Of a DNA stretch of 64,000 nt, positions 35,538 through 45,636 are shown piece by piece. A program made the translations under genes and the position numbers. Under the pieces are notes generated by a model. That model saw nothing but the letters and a program-made list of their open reading frames with translations, made no database searches and had not been told where the DNA came from. The first letter of the stretch is position 1. Every line of letters starts with the position of its first letter. Source of the stretch: Sclerotinia nivalis (lineage: Eukaryota > Ascomycota > Leotiomycetes > Helotiales > Sclerotiniaceae); assembly GCA_029531795.1 (NCBI GenBank), contig JAPEIS010000005.1:742001-806000 (forward strand), given 5' to 3'.

Positions 35538-37446
35538 TCATGAGAATTCCACATTCCACAGCACATGGTATTGTGAGATAGGCCCGCACCATGAAGGGGC
35601 TTTTGTGCCCACGTGCTTATCGTTCACTTTCCACGTGTTTCCCAGGATTAAATGTGCCTTTACATCGCTACCTTTTAGCGTTGCGACTTCAGCCGCAACC
35701 ACACCATCAGAATTCAAAAATGGCATTCCTAGACCACCACTATCTGCCCATCCCTCGAAAGGGCGAACAGCAGGCTCGCTTACAGGCACAGGCCCTCTGC
35801 CGATAGCTGCACCAATGGCGTCTCCGATTGACGACTTGCGTCTGTGCCGCAAAGCAATCATTTCTTCTTCTACAGCAGCTGTTCCTAATTTGTGGATGGC
35901 GACCTCGAGCTTTTTAAGAACATCTGCCCGGTCGTTGGAGTGGATGTGGACGATGAGGTATGTCAATGTCACTGTCTCCTCGTCGCCAATTGGACAATTA
36001 TGAAGCGTTAAGCTGGGATATACGAAGCCAAATGAGTTCTCACCAAGGGGGAGGGCAATGGATTGCACTTCTGCAGAAGCGGTGGCGATAGAAGCTGTAA
36101 TGTAGAGAGTGTCTACACGCGAAGAGCGAAGCTCCTTAATCAAAATATCGGTAATGTTGATGTTATAATTTGTTTCCCTCCCGGAAAACTCCCGCGTGCC
36201 AATAGAAGTATGCCACCATATTGAGCCACCGGAGAAGTCGTTATAACAAGTATTGTATTTACCAGTAATCTCATCGGTTATGGGGTTGCCCAAATACCCA
36301 CTGTCTCCACCAAGCGCCATCCACCTTTTGTAAATACTTCCACCTACTCTTACGGCGCCGTACTAGGTAGCATCGGATGTCAGTAATTGCCTACCAGGTT
36401 AAGACATCCACGGCAAGACGAGTAACTCGAGCGATATTGGTAAGCAAGCGGGACATAGAAAATGAACAAGAAATTTGGGGTTGGAAAATCAAGACCAGTA
36501 AGTGCAACATCAAAGAACTCAAATTGCTCACTTCCGGTGTTGAGTATATCACACCACCACCAGAAAATTTGTTGAAACGGCACACTTCATCGGGTGCAAA
36601 TTCCTCGTCTGATGTAGGATATCCTAGCTCGCCCATCTCACCACCACTAGCCATCCACTTCTTGTAGATATCTCCATAAATCCAGAATGCCCCGCGAGTT
36701 ACAGTATAATATATAGCACCACCGTGTGAGAACATATTGAAGAGAGTCACTCCCCGAGGCGTCAATATTTCCTTCACATAGATGGATTAGTAACCTGCTC
36801 AACATCGAAAGTCAAGCATAAATAGCATTTTAATATGAAATTAGAGTTCGTAATAAGGAAGCACGGAACCAAGATGTCAACTATGCTCACGTCGGAAACT
36901 GGGAAACCCATAACTCCTTCAGCTCCATCCATAGTCATCCATTTCTTATAGATTTCGCCATTCACCACGCAAGTGCCGGTCTTGGAATTGCAATAGATTG
37001 CACCTGATGTGAAGGTATTGAAACGACAACTACGGTCAGAAGTCCACAGTTCATCTGTGACCGGACAGCCCAACTTGCTTCGATCCCCACCCATGGCGAG
37101 ATACTTCTTGAGGATATCCCCATGTACCTCATAGGCAACGGTAGCTCTCCCAAAGGCATCTGCTTGTGCAAAAATTGTAGCGTTTACATAAGGACGAAAA
37201 TATCCATTCTCATTGATGACGAAGCCCCCTTTGGGTGGACCGATCCATGGCAAAGGCGCAGCCTTTTTAGCTATCAGATCCGCAGCAGCATCTTGGTTGC
37301 GCAAAAGTTGTTGGAATGTGGGAAATTCCGAATCATTACAGTCGGGATACTAGAATTGGTACCGTAAGCTTCACTATATCCCTGATAAATTTATGTATAC
37401 TAACATGAACTGATATTCTGAACGAAGCAGAGCGATGTGACGCCAT
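35538..37446 (-). CDS. LGFP-repeat protein with an unassigned C-terminal domain
   Basis: Exons on the minus strand are 37446-37405, 37349-36891, 36771-36532 and 36362-35538, joined in phase for 521 residues. Each exon boundary falls between repeat units. LGFP-type repeats run from about residue 70 to 310. The units read like DILKKYLAMGGDRSKLGCPVTDE, EIYKKWMTMDGAEGVMGFPVSDE, DIYKKWMASGGEMGELGYPTSDE and SIYKRWMALGGDSGYLGNPITDE, each followed by a C/RFN-F-GG-IY strand. LGFP repeats are best known from actinobacterial cell-wall proteins, where they bind wall polymers. The last 200 residues (NINITDILIKELRSSRVDTLYIT...) contain segments such as LTYLIVHIHSNDRADVLKKLE and form no family I recognise. 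No signal peptide is obvious. Function unknown. Confidence 0.85.
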
Positions 37447-38037
37447 GACGTATCTTTTGGCTGGCCAAAAGATATAGCTATAGCTATAGCAATATCTGCT
37501 GGGAGTAGTAATTTATATTAAAATGCATAATAGTGACAGGCATTTCTTTCAACGGAAGTTGCCAAGTAATAAAGCAATTCATCCCCCAACAACAGCTACT
37601 CCATTGGCTATCAAATCCATTGGTTGATTATCATTCTAGCATCAGAGCTTATGAGCATGTAGATTCGGGTGTGTCAAAGGACGTTCTCTTCTTTGACACG
37701 AAAATATTCGGAACATGCCGAAATTCCCTGTCTCCTGCAAAAGAGGATAATTCCGATGGAAATGTAGGTCTTTGAAATAAAAACAATACAAATGTAGTTG
37801 ATATAATATATCAGGCCATTTTGAGTGTTCTGTTGATATTTGTTCAGGGCAATGAGATGGTGGAAGGCGTGACCGCGCTTAGCGCTTTGTAGACATGCCA
37901 TTCTATTTGTATGACTCCATACCATGATCGCACAGCCCTTCACCACAAGTTGTGAATCAAATCATGAACCAACGATTTCATACTAATACCCATTGCTTGA
38001 TTCTTCGATTACAACAACCTCCATAAATTTCTTGAAT
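37447..38037. promoter_or_regulatory. Divergent spacer between the LGFP and SPRY-protein genes
   Basis: About 590 bp with no gene. A CTATAGCTATAGC dyad lies near 37476-37490 and a CCAAT-box-like ATTGGCT near 37593. Confidence 0.4.
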
Positions 38038-39156
38038 ATGTGTTTCGGAAGCAAATTGAAAGGCCAAGCACCCTCCGGATTTGACAACGACAACCTCAAT
38101 TCACGACCACTCAACGCCGTACCTCAAGGAAAGGGCTCGATTAAAATGCCGCAGACCGAATCTTACTCTCCCCCAGCGGGACCACCACCGTCACAAAAAC
38201 CTGAGCCTTATAACGAGCAATATGTACCCCCGCCCGGTCCCCCACCTTCGCACGAATATGCCCCTCCTTCGGGCCCACCACCGTCGCAAGCTCAAGCGCC
38301 ATATCACGATTGGCAAACCGCAGTCCCCGACACATCTCTTCTGCCGCCTCCCCCATCTATGGGATATCAACGAAGCGATGCAAACAACGCTACAGAAGAA
38401 GAGGCACTGCAAGGAAAAGCATTGTGTGAGCAGAACCCTTTGGGATCGCCAGTACAATTCCCACAAGCTGCTCTAGAAGCACTTGATGCTGGAAACATCG
38501 GTGTCATTAAGCCAAGGTCTTACAATGGTGATCTTTCACGTCTGCGACAGGGTGTTTGGACTGGAAAGACAAAGTCGAACAGCAAGGATTCATGCATTAT
38601 TTCTACGCTTCCGTTGTACTCTGTGCACGCGCATTCACCTTTACAAACCGAAATTGGCAAAACCATATACTACGAGGTCAAAATATCAAATAGATATCGC
38701 GGGGAAATCACTTTGGGATTAGGATTTGTTGCACAGCCATATCCAACTTTCAGATTGCCCGGTTGGCACCGAGGGTCATTGGGTGTTCACGGAGATGATG
38801 GTCACAAATATGTCAATGATCTATGGGGCGGTAAGGACTTTACAAGTAAATTTCAAGCCGGCCAGACTATCGGAATTGGAATGACTTTCACTCCACGAAA
38901 TGTCAACAGTCCTCCTGCATATGATTCTGGGCCAGCACAAACCACGGCTAAAACTCCTATCAATGTTGAGATTTTCTTTACTAGAGATGGCAAAAAGAAT
39001 GGCGGATGGAATCTTCACGAAGAGGGCGATTCTGTAGAAGATCTTCCCGTCACAGGATTGGAAGGAATGCATGACTTGTATGCCGCAGTAGGAACATTCG
39101 ACAATGTCGAATTTGAAATCGTCTTCAATGAAAGGGAATGGATGTATCGCCCATAA
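38038..39156 (+). CDS. SPRY-domain protein with Pro-rich N-terminus
   Basis: A single exon, 372 residues from the ATG at 38038 (MCFGSKLKGQAPSGFDND); an in-frame ATG at 37993 would add 15 residues without a recognisable signal. Residues 40-120 hold repeated proline modules (PPAGPPPSQ, PPPGPPPSHE, PPSGPPPSQ) that could bind SH3 or WW domains. A SPRY/B30.2-like domain covers about 170-370: IGKTIYYEVKISNRYRGEI, LGLGFVAQPYPTFRLPGWHRGSLGVHGDDGH, GQTIGIGMTF, VEIFFTRDGKKNGGWNLHEE and DLYAAVGTFDNVEFEIVFN. The layout resembles the SPRY part of yeast Ssh4/Ear1, adaptors of the Rsp5 ubiquitin ligase, but there is no transmembrane segment here, so the adaptor role is only a suggestion. A Cys at position 2-3 could be lipid-modified. 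Confidence 0.83.
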   Translation: MCFGSKLKGQAPSGFDNDNLNSRPLNAVPQGKGSIKMPQTESYSPPAGPPPSQKPEPYNEQYVPPPGPPPSHEYAPPSGPPPSQAQAPYHDWQTAVPDTSLLPPPPSMGYQRSDANNATEEEALQGKALCEQNPLGSPVQFPQAALEALDAGNIGVIKPRSYNGDLSRLRQGVWTGKTKSNSKDSCIISTLPLYSVHAHSPLQTEIGKTIYYEVKISNRYRGEITLGLGFVAQPYPTFRLPGWHRGSLGVHGDDGHKYVNDLWGGKDFTSKFQAGQTIGIGMTFTPRNVNSPPAYDSGPAQTTAKTPINVEIFFTRDGKKNGGWNLHEEGDSVEDLPVTGLEGMHDLYAAVGTFDNVEFEIVFNEREWMYRP

Positions 39157-40865
39157 TGAACGTCAGGAATCTTTAGATATTTATAATAGGACATACTAAC
39201 GGGAGGATTGGATGGCACGGGGTTACTAGGGTGGTGGGCCTGAAAGAAGGGGATACACAGAATCATTTCTATTTCATTATCTTAATCTCTTTCAATCTGA
39301 TACGAGTATTTACACAATTACAATTCTACCTGATTGGATGGCGATTGCCCTGGTTTGGTGCCTCTCATAACTCGCAAATTCTTCTATTATTCAGGCTAAC
39401 TTGTCAGACTTGGTGCTTTTGCGGATCTTCTTTTGTTATATTCCAATGATCTCATTTATCAGCTTACACGTCCCAAAAAGCTTCATTTGAAGACTGAATG
39501 AGCATACATTCATCTCTGAACATATGACTCAATCACCAAAGTTCTCTCCCGTTCAATATTCATGATTTCACACATCCCCAGGTGTACAATATTGCAGGCT
39601 GCGGTCTAGACTGAAATCTTTCAATAGTCGGAGAACTATGGACTTTTGAAAATGTTTCAATCATTCTCCTAACTATTGCTCTACGAAAGTAGACGATTTC
39701 AATATTACAAATACATTCCATTCTTCCGAATAGTTTCAAACTTTCAAATGACTCATAACCTTCCAAATAACTTCAATTCTCCAAAGATTCCAACGATTAA
39801 GATATCTCATTATTAAATACGGGTCCGGACTATTATAGATCCTATCTCCTTCTGAATTGGCTCAAATGGTAAATCTGTCCATGACTTTGATAAAAATCGA
39901 TGAGACGTGTAGTAGCTACCTAGTTAGTTTACCATTCATGGTCTCTCTTACCGAAAGGGGGTGACTAGTGATCGAGCCAGTCACAAAAGACGCTAAAATT
40001 CAAATACCGTGGTGCCGGTAGCTTAGCCCAAACGCCATTGCATAAATCTTTTCAATCGAGTGGTAGCTTCTTCGGTATATGCTCAAAGATATCGTGAACG
40101 TTAGGTTCCACTTACTTCGTTTTTTAATGGTAGCCTCCTTCATCTGGTACATCTGGCCTGATTTCCGATGACTCAGAAAGGTTGCTATAGACATACTTTT
40201 ACTAAGTTTCATAGAAGTTTTCTAGTTCAATTGCGTCATGGTTTCTATCTCGTCGGCTTCTGATGTGTGGACTGACGTTCAAGTTTGACGGTAACTCAAT
40301 GCTTGAGTTCCTTTGATGTCTCGAACAGTGATTTGGCTTCTTGAAATGTATTCAATGATTAATATGGGTATGTAGTACACACCGCGTTCGACGATCAAGG
40401 TTGTCTTCATGCCGAATTGCAGTCCGTAACGTTGGGTACATTGTACATGAGCGAAAAACCCCTCTTCTCACCCCCGCAGCGGCATTTGCAATTAGCTCAA
40501 AATGCTAGCACTAATATAAGACTTATATCTCTTAGCTGGTCTTCTCAAAGCCATTGCTCATTATAGCAACTTTAGATGAAGTTAGTTCTCGAAAAGGAGC
40601 ATAGTCTCCAAAAAATTTCACGCACTATGAGCCATGCACATACTAGACTACTAGAGAGCAAACTTATAAAAGGACCACTTCCCCCGACCTGCAAGAGATT
40701 CTTTCTTCTTCAGCTTACAATCATTTGATCAACTTTACCATTTACAAAACTCATACTTTTGAATCTGTATCACTGATCTCACGATTGTCCGATCTTAGTA
40801 GCTCAAGATCAATCATTTAACTTAACTTCTTTACACTTTTCTTTTTTTATATACTTATTTTCAAG
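39157..40865. other. Intergenic, 1.7 kb, no gene seen
   Basis: Mostly promoter of the exonuclease-like gene. The last 100 bp are CT-rich and end with a TTTTTTTATATACTT box 15-30 bp before the start. No repeats or structured RNA seen. Confidence 0.5.
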
Positions 40866-41945
40866 ATGTCTGGACGCCGCTCCTACTCTTCTGTTGTTGC
40901 TCCCTCTTCCTCCCCGGCCTCCTACTCTTCTGTCGCCGCTTCCTCTTCCTCCCCCGCTTCCTCTTCCTCCCCCGCCTCCTTTTCTTCCGCTCCCTCCCCG
41001 TCCTCCTCTATTCCCACCGCCGCCGCCGATTCCTTCTCCTCCCCTCCTCCTCCTCCTCCTTCCGCTTCCGCTTCCTTCTCCTCCGCCTCTGTCGATGAGC
41101 TATCGACCTCAATGGCCTCCACCTCCATCGATGAGGTGATGAACACAAAACTGCCAGTCAAGGCATACGTGTTCATCTCCATCGACTTGGAGGCAACTAC
41201 GCACGAGTTCGAGTGCTATGCCAATGGCGAGGTCTATCCTCGCTCAACGCCAACCCAGATTGGCATCTCGATCCTCCGTGCAACCGGAGACAACGCGGTC
41301 CTTTTCGCAAAGGATCCGTGTTCGGAAGCTGGCACCGAATTCCGCCACATATACATCAAGGAATTCAAAAAATACAAGACCAGGGTTGGAAAGCTCAAAC
41401 AAGGTGAAAAGGTCGCCTTTCAATATGGCCGCACCGAGTTCCACGAGCTCGCCAAGGTCAATGGGCTGATCAAAAAGCTCATTGAAGAGGAGTCCAAATA
41501 TGGACAAGTGGTCTTGGTCGGTCATGCCATCCAGAATGACCAAGCCTTTTTGGAGAAGGCGGGGATCGACGCCTTCGATCGCTTCTTCCCGGACGCCGTG
41601 GATACACAGGCGATCCATCTCGAGCCGGGAAGTAAGAACGGCCGAAGCCTCCTCAACTTGGTCTGGGGGTACGACCCTTCCGTCCAGACTGGATGGGAGC
41701 ACAACGCTGGCAACGATGCCGCGTGGACGCTGTGGGCCTTGGCCAACAAGCTCCCAGACCTTCTTAGGGTCTCAGATTCGGGCGAGGAGATGGTCCTCGA
41801 CTCTTCTAAGAAGCTAAGATTTGCTTCAAGGGTGAGCAGACAACGCCGCCTTTGCGAAGCCCAAGAGTGCCTTGAAGAGGCACAAGGTTGGGGGATTGAG
41901 AATTGGGAAACTCCCAGTGCTTGGTCTTCATCGCCATCTTGGTAG
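40866..41945 (+). CDS. DEDDh exonuclease-like protein with Ser/Pro-rich N-terminus
   Basis: A single exon of 359 residues. Residues 5-85 are a low-complexity Ser/Pro/Ala tract (CT-rich coding DNA). Residues 98-295 form a DnaQ-like 3'-5' exonuclease fold. The acidic pair is Asp107/Glu109 (VFISIDLEAT), the middle Asp is 225 (LVGHAIQNDQAFLEKAGID), and the DEDDh His/Asp are 279 and 284 (EHNAGNDAAWTLWAL). All four metal-ligand positions are present, so the enzyme is probably active on RNA or DNA ends. The architecture resembles yeast Gfd2/YDR514C-type proteins and related fungal proteins. The substrate is unknown. An alternating GGTCCTTGG minisatellite starts about 40 bp after the stop. Confidence 0.86.
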   Translation: MSGRRSYSSVVAPSSSPASYSSVAASSSSPASSSSPASFSSAPSPSSSIPTAAADSFSSPPPPPPSASASFSSASVDELSTSMASTSIDEVMNTKLPVKAYVFISIDLEATTHEFECYANGEVYPRSTPTQIGISILRATGDNAVLFAKDPCSEAGTEFRHIYIKEFKKYKTRVGKLKQGEKVAFQYGRTEFHELAKVNGLIKKLIEEESKYGQVVLVGHAIQNDQAFLEKAGIDAFDRFFPDAVDTQAIHLEPGSKNGRSLLNLVWGYDPSVQTGWEHNAGNDAAWTLWALANKLPDLLRVSDSGEEMVLDSSKKLRFASRVSRQRRLCEAQECLEEAQGWGIENWETPSAWSSSPSW

Positions 41946-41978
41946 AAGAGTTGAGGGATTCATCCTTCGCTAGATGAA

Positions 41979-42129
41979 GCTTGTTTGTGGTCCTTGGTGG
42001 TCTTTGGTGTTCTTGCTGGTCCTTGGTTGTTCTTGTTGGTCCTTGGTGGTTCTTGGTGGTCCTTGGTTGTTCTTGGTGGTCCTTGGTTGTTCTTGGTGGT
42101 CCTTGGTTGTTCTTGGTGATTCTTGGTGG
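41979..42129 (+). repeat. 20-bp minisatellite downstream of the exonuclease-like gene
   Basis: Tandem copies of TTCTTGGTGGTCCTTGGTTG. The last three units (about 42050-42115) are perfect and the earlier ones are diverged. Strongly G/T biased on the plus strand, probably in the 3' UTR. Confidence 0.88.
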
Positions 42130-42756
42130 GATAGGCGGAGTTTTTCGGGGGAGTTTTTTTGTTTTTTATATTGTAATTATTTGGAGTATATTGTTTAAAT
42201 AATGGGAGGAATAACTTTGTTGTATTTATTTTAGATTTTAGCTATGGCAAATACCAACGCATAACAGTATATACTCTCCTCATTCATATATCAGTTCAAG
42301 TCGTCATGTCCATAAGTGAAGTTTGTGTCTGCAGATCTTTGAGTTGAAGCAAAAAGATGATTAATTACTGCAAGAGTGGTGTCGCTTATCACTTAATTCC
42401 GATCATACTTTGAAATGGCCAATTGGATTGTACACAAAATACATCAACCATATGCATATCCCCATCTGCCATGCCTCCAATCTTGAAAGTTCCTTCCTTA
42501 TTCGCTCCTTCTTATTCTGCTGGTTGAATCTGAAATTATCATCATCTTGCGCAATCATGCTATTGAACTGAGGTATATGAGACGAAAACTTTTCAAGCTG
42601 AGAGCTAGTTGAGAAACATCAAAATTTCCAAGTTATCTCATACAATAGACGAGAGTCATAATCCAACTCCATAATTCTCTACAATACATGCAACATCGAC
42701 ATCGACATCAACATCCACTAACGCATTAGTTTATTAATTAACACGACACATTCTCC
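42130..42756. other. Intergenic, no gene seen
   Basis: 3' space shared by the exonuclease-like gene and the interrupted acyltransferase-like gene. Confidence 0.5.
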
Positions 42757-43436
42757 TCATTTCCTCATCCAACCCCAACTCCACACTCCCACCCACAAAC
42801 TCGGAATCTCCACCCCCCTATAAAATACCTCTCCACATCCCAAGGTCCCCAACACCGAAATCACAAAACAAATACAAGTAGCCGCTATATCCGAAACATC
42901 TTTATCCACGACAAGATGAAGATACAAAGGAATAGCTGCCGAATATACCACAATCGATTGCGTCAAGAAGTAACCTTCATTATAAATCCATTAGCTCAGC
43001 AGCTCAGCAGCTCAAACATACGGAAAATAACCACTTACTTAAACTTCTCCTTCCAAGAGCAATCATCACAGTATTCTTAAATAAATTTTGCACTCCTTTC
43101 CTCGTCTCCAACAGCAAAAATCCTCCACATAAAATTAACCAATCGGCAATTCTGGGCGTTTGTTCCTTTAAATCTGGAGTCGTGTTTAATCCACCCGAAG
43201 AACCATAGATATCCGTATGTGCTTTTAATTCCGCATTTGCTGTCTTGACCTCGGAATCCGAAGTGATGTAGAAATATTGAAGACCTATTCCAACTAAAAG
43301 GATAAGGGTGTAGGGTATCCAAGACGGTACTCGTTTCTTCGTGAGTCGTTTCGGCAATGGAAATCCGGTTCTAGAAAGAAGGAGAAGGGGAGAATTAGGG
43401 AGAAGAAGGTAATCGGTGAGGAGGAGGCCGCTGATG

Positions 43437-43441
43437 GATAT
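43437..43441. repeat. Target-site duplication, left copy (GATAT)
   Basis: The same 5 bp follow the right LTR at 49214-49218. Confidence 0.93.
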
Positions 43442-43970
43442 TCTCGTAGGAGGTTGATCGGATAATAATAAATAATATAATAATAATACTATAATATTAT
43501 TTATTATAATAGTGGAAGACTTAGTCGTATTTAGCTTAGGAGTGATCGAATATATGAACAATAGAATATTGAAGTCAGAATTATATATATATTGAATATT
43601 GAATTTTTATCTGCTTATTTTTTCGAAGAATTCTTTGAAGAAGATCTTCGTATTTATAGATTTTAATGAGATTCTACACTATTCTATGATTATAAATAAG
43701 ATCGATTTAAATCGAATCTTATAGAATCATTTTATATAATAAAAGGAAATAATAACCAATAGTATTCAATCTGAGAATAAGAAAATTCTATATGCTTCCA
43801 TTTCATTCTATTCCATTATAAATCATTCTGATATGATATATGATCGAAATTTTATATAATAATAAAATTTAATAATATGAAATCATATTATTAATATATC
43901 ACGTGATCATATAACTATTGGTTCGGTAAATATTATTAAGTGTTTTAATAACTTATTAGGAATTCTCACA
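43442..43970 (-). repeat. 3' LTR of the copia element
   Basis: 529 bp, AT-rich, identical to the other LTR except for one T fewer near 43610. Confidence 0.96.
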
Positions 43971-43985
43971 CACCCCCATAATAAG
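43971..43985 (-). other. Polypurine tract of the copia element
   Basis: On the minus strand TTATGGGGGTG sits directly before the TGTGAG start of the 3' LTR. This is the plus-strand DNA primer site. Confidence 0.8.
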
Positions 43986-44007
43986 TGTATTAAATATTTT
44001 AATAATA

Positions 44008-45636
44008 TTAATATAAATTAATCTGTTTTAAGAATTCGATTAATTTAATTCGAGCTAATGGCTTAGTAAGGCCATCGGCTTTTTGATCATTAGTAGATAT
44101 ATAAATTAGATCTAAATCACCTGAATTTATAATATCTCTAATATAGTAAAACCGTATTGCTATATGCTTGCTTCTTTCGTGAAATATAGGGTTTTTAGCA
44201 AGTGCTAGCGCGGCTTGATTATCTGTATATAGTGGGAATTTATCTTGTTTATACAGATTGAGTTCTTTTAATAGCTTTTTAATATATATAGCCTCTTTAG
44301 CTGCAATATTAATAGCTATAAATTCAGCCTCTGAAGTTGATTGAGCTACTACTGATTGTAGTTTAGATTTCCAACTAATAGGCCCTTCTGCTAGTGTAAA
44401 TACGTATCCGCTAGTTGATTTATACGTATTAACATCACCCCCATAATCCGAATCACAATAACCTTTAATATAAGGGTTATTATTGCGTTTATAATTAGTA
44501 CCTTTATTAATAGTACCTCTTAAATATCGTAGTATTCTTTTTGCGGCTTGGAGATGTATAGAGCTAGGATTGGACGAGAAACTAGCTAATCTACCGACGT
44601 GAAAAGCTATATCTAATCTAGTTCCAAGTGATAAATATAATAAAGAACCAATAATTTCTTGATATAATTTTATATCCTTATTATTAGCTTTTTCTTTATT
44701 ATAGTAAAGCTTTATTTTCGGATCCATTGGAGTGGAAACAGGGTGTGAATCTAGCATTCCGAATCTAGCTAATATCTTTTTGGTGTGTTCTGATTGGTGT
44801 AGCTTTAAACAGTCGGCTTTTCTTTCGATTTGAATGCCTAAATAGTCTTTAATAGGCCCTAGATCTTTTAAATCGAAATGCTTTTTAAGATTACTAATGA
44901 ATTCATTAATAATCTCTTGATTTGGAGCTATAATAGCTATATCATCGACGTATATACTGAGAATGATATTCTTATTCTTATTGATAAAAATACATTCTTC
45001 AGTGATTAGATTATTGAAATCTAATTTGTTTAGAATGTCTTTTAAGGTATAATACCAGATTCGAGCCGATTGTTTTAGACCGTATAAAGCCTTATTTAAT
45101 TTTAAAGCTTTATTATTTAATTCATTAAAGCCTTCAGGAGGGGTTAAGATCAGAGGTGTATCGATATTGCCTTGAGCAAAAGCTAATACCATATCGATTT
45201 TATGAATTAGCCAATCATTTTGGAGAGCTAATACGAATAATAGCTTCCAAGCCATCGATTTAACTACGGATGCATGGGTATCAATATAGTCTAATCCGTA
45301 TAATTGCTCGAATCCTTTAGCTACGAATCTAGCTTTGAATTCGATGAAATCACCCAAATCCTTTATTTTATAAACCCATCTAGTTTTAAGGGTTTTATTG
45401 TTATTTGGATTATTAATAATATCCCAGGTTTTATTCAATTCAAGGGTATTTATTTCGTAGTCCATAGCTTTTAGCCAATATTCTTTCTCCGGTGAGCTAA
45501 TTGCTTCTTTATAGGATTTTGGTTCGGTCAATATATGATCAGGCTTTTTAATAATGATTTTGTTGTTATTATTAAGCCGAATATCGAAGGCTAATTGAAG
45601 GTTTTTCGAATTTTCGTCGTCGATTTCGAGTTTCAC
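44008..45636 (-). CDS. Copia pol: reverse transcriptase and RNase H
   Basis: 542 codons. The RVT_2 domain has TRWVYKIKDLGDFIEFKARF and the active-site YVDD (LSIYVDDIAII, about residue 228). RNase H Asp/Glu residues appear in YCDSDYGGD, STSEAEFIAIN and YTDNQAALALAKNP. There is no internal stop. The frame lies at -1 relative to the upstream gag-integrase frame, and the two meet within a few bases (stop TGA at 45635-45633). The first codon in this frame after the previous stop is GCG and the next GTG, so no ATG start is obvious. Expression needs frameshifting or re-initiation, or else this copy carries an indel. Confidence 0.93.
   Translation of the reverse strand: MKLEIDDENSKNLQLAFDIRLNNNNKIIIKKPDHILTEPKSYKEAISSPEKEYWLKAMDYEINTLELNKTWDIINNPNNNKTLKTRWVYKIKDLGDFIEFKARFVAKGFEQLYGLDYIDTHASVVKSMAWKLLFVLALQNDWLIHKIDMVLAFAQGNIDTPLILTPPEGFNELNNKALKLNKALYGLKQSARIWYYTLKDILNKLDFNNLITEECIFINKNKNIILSIYVDDIAIIAPNQEIINEFISNLKKHFDLKDLGPIKDYLGIQIERKADCLKLHQSEHTKKILARFGMLDSHPVSTPMDPKIKLYYNKEKANNKDIKLYQEIIGSLLYLSLGTRLDIAFHVGRLASFSSNPSSIHLQAAKRILRYLRGTINKGTNYKRNNNPYIKGYCDSDYGGDVNTYKSTSGYVFTLAEGPISWKSKLQSVVAQSTSEAEFIAINIAAKEAIYIKKLLKELNLYKQDKFPLYTDNQAALALAKNPIFHERSKHIAIRFYYIRDIINSGDLDLIYISTNDQKADGLTKPLARIKLIEFLKQINLY

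Noticed and set aside
40894..41182. Alternative-frame Pro/Leu-rich and antisense Glu-rich frames in the exonuclease gene head
   Set aside because: Products of the CT-rich simple sequence; the frame that leads into the DEDDh domain is the real one.
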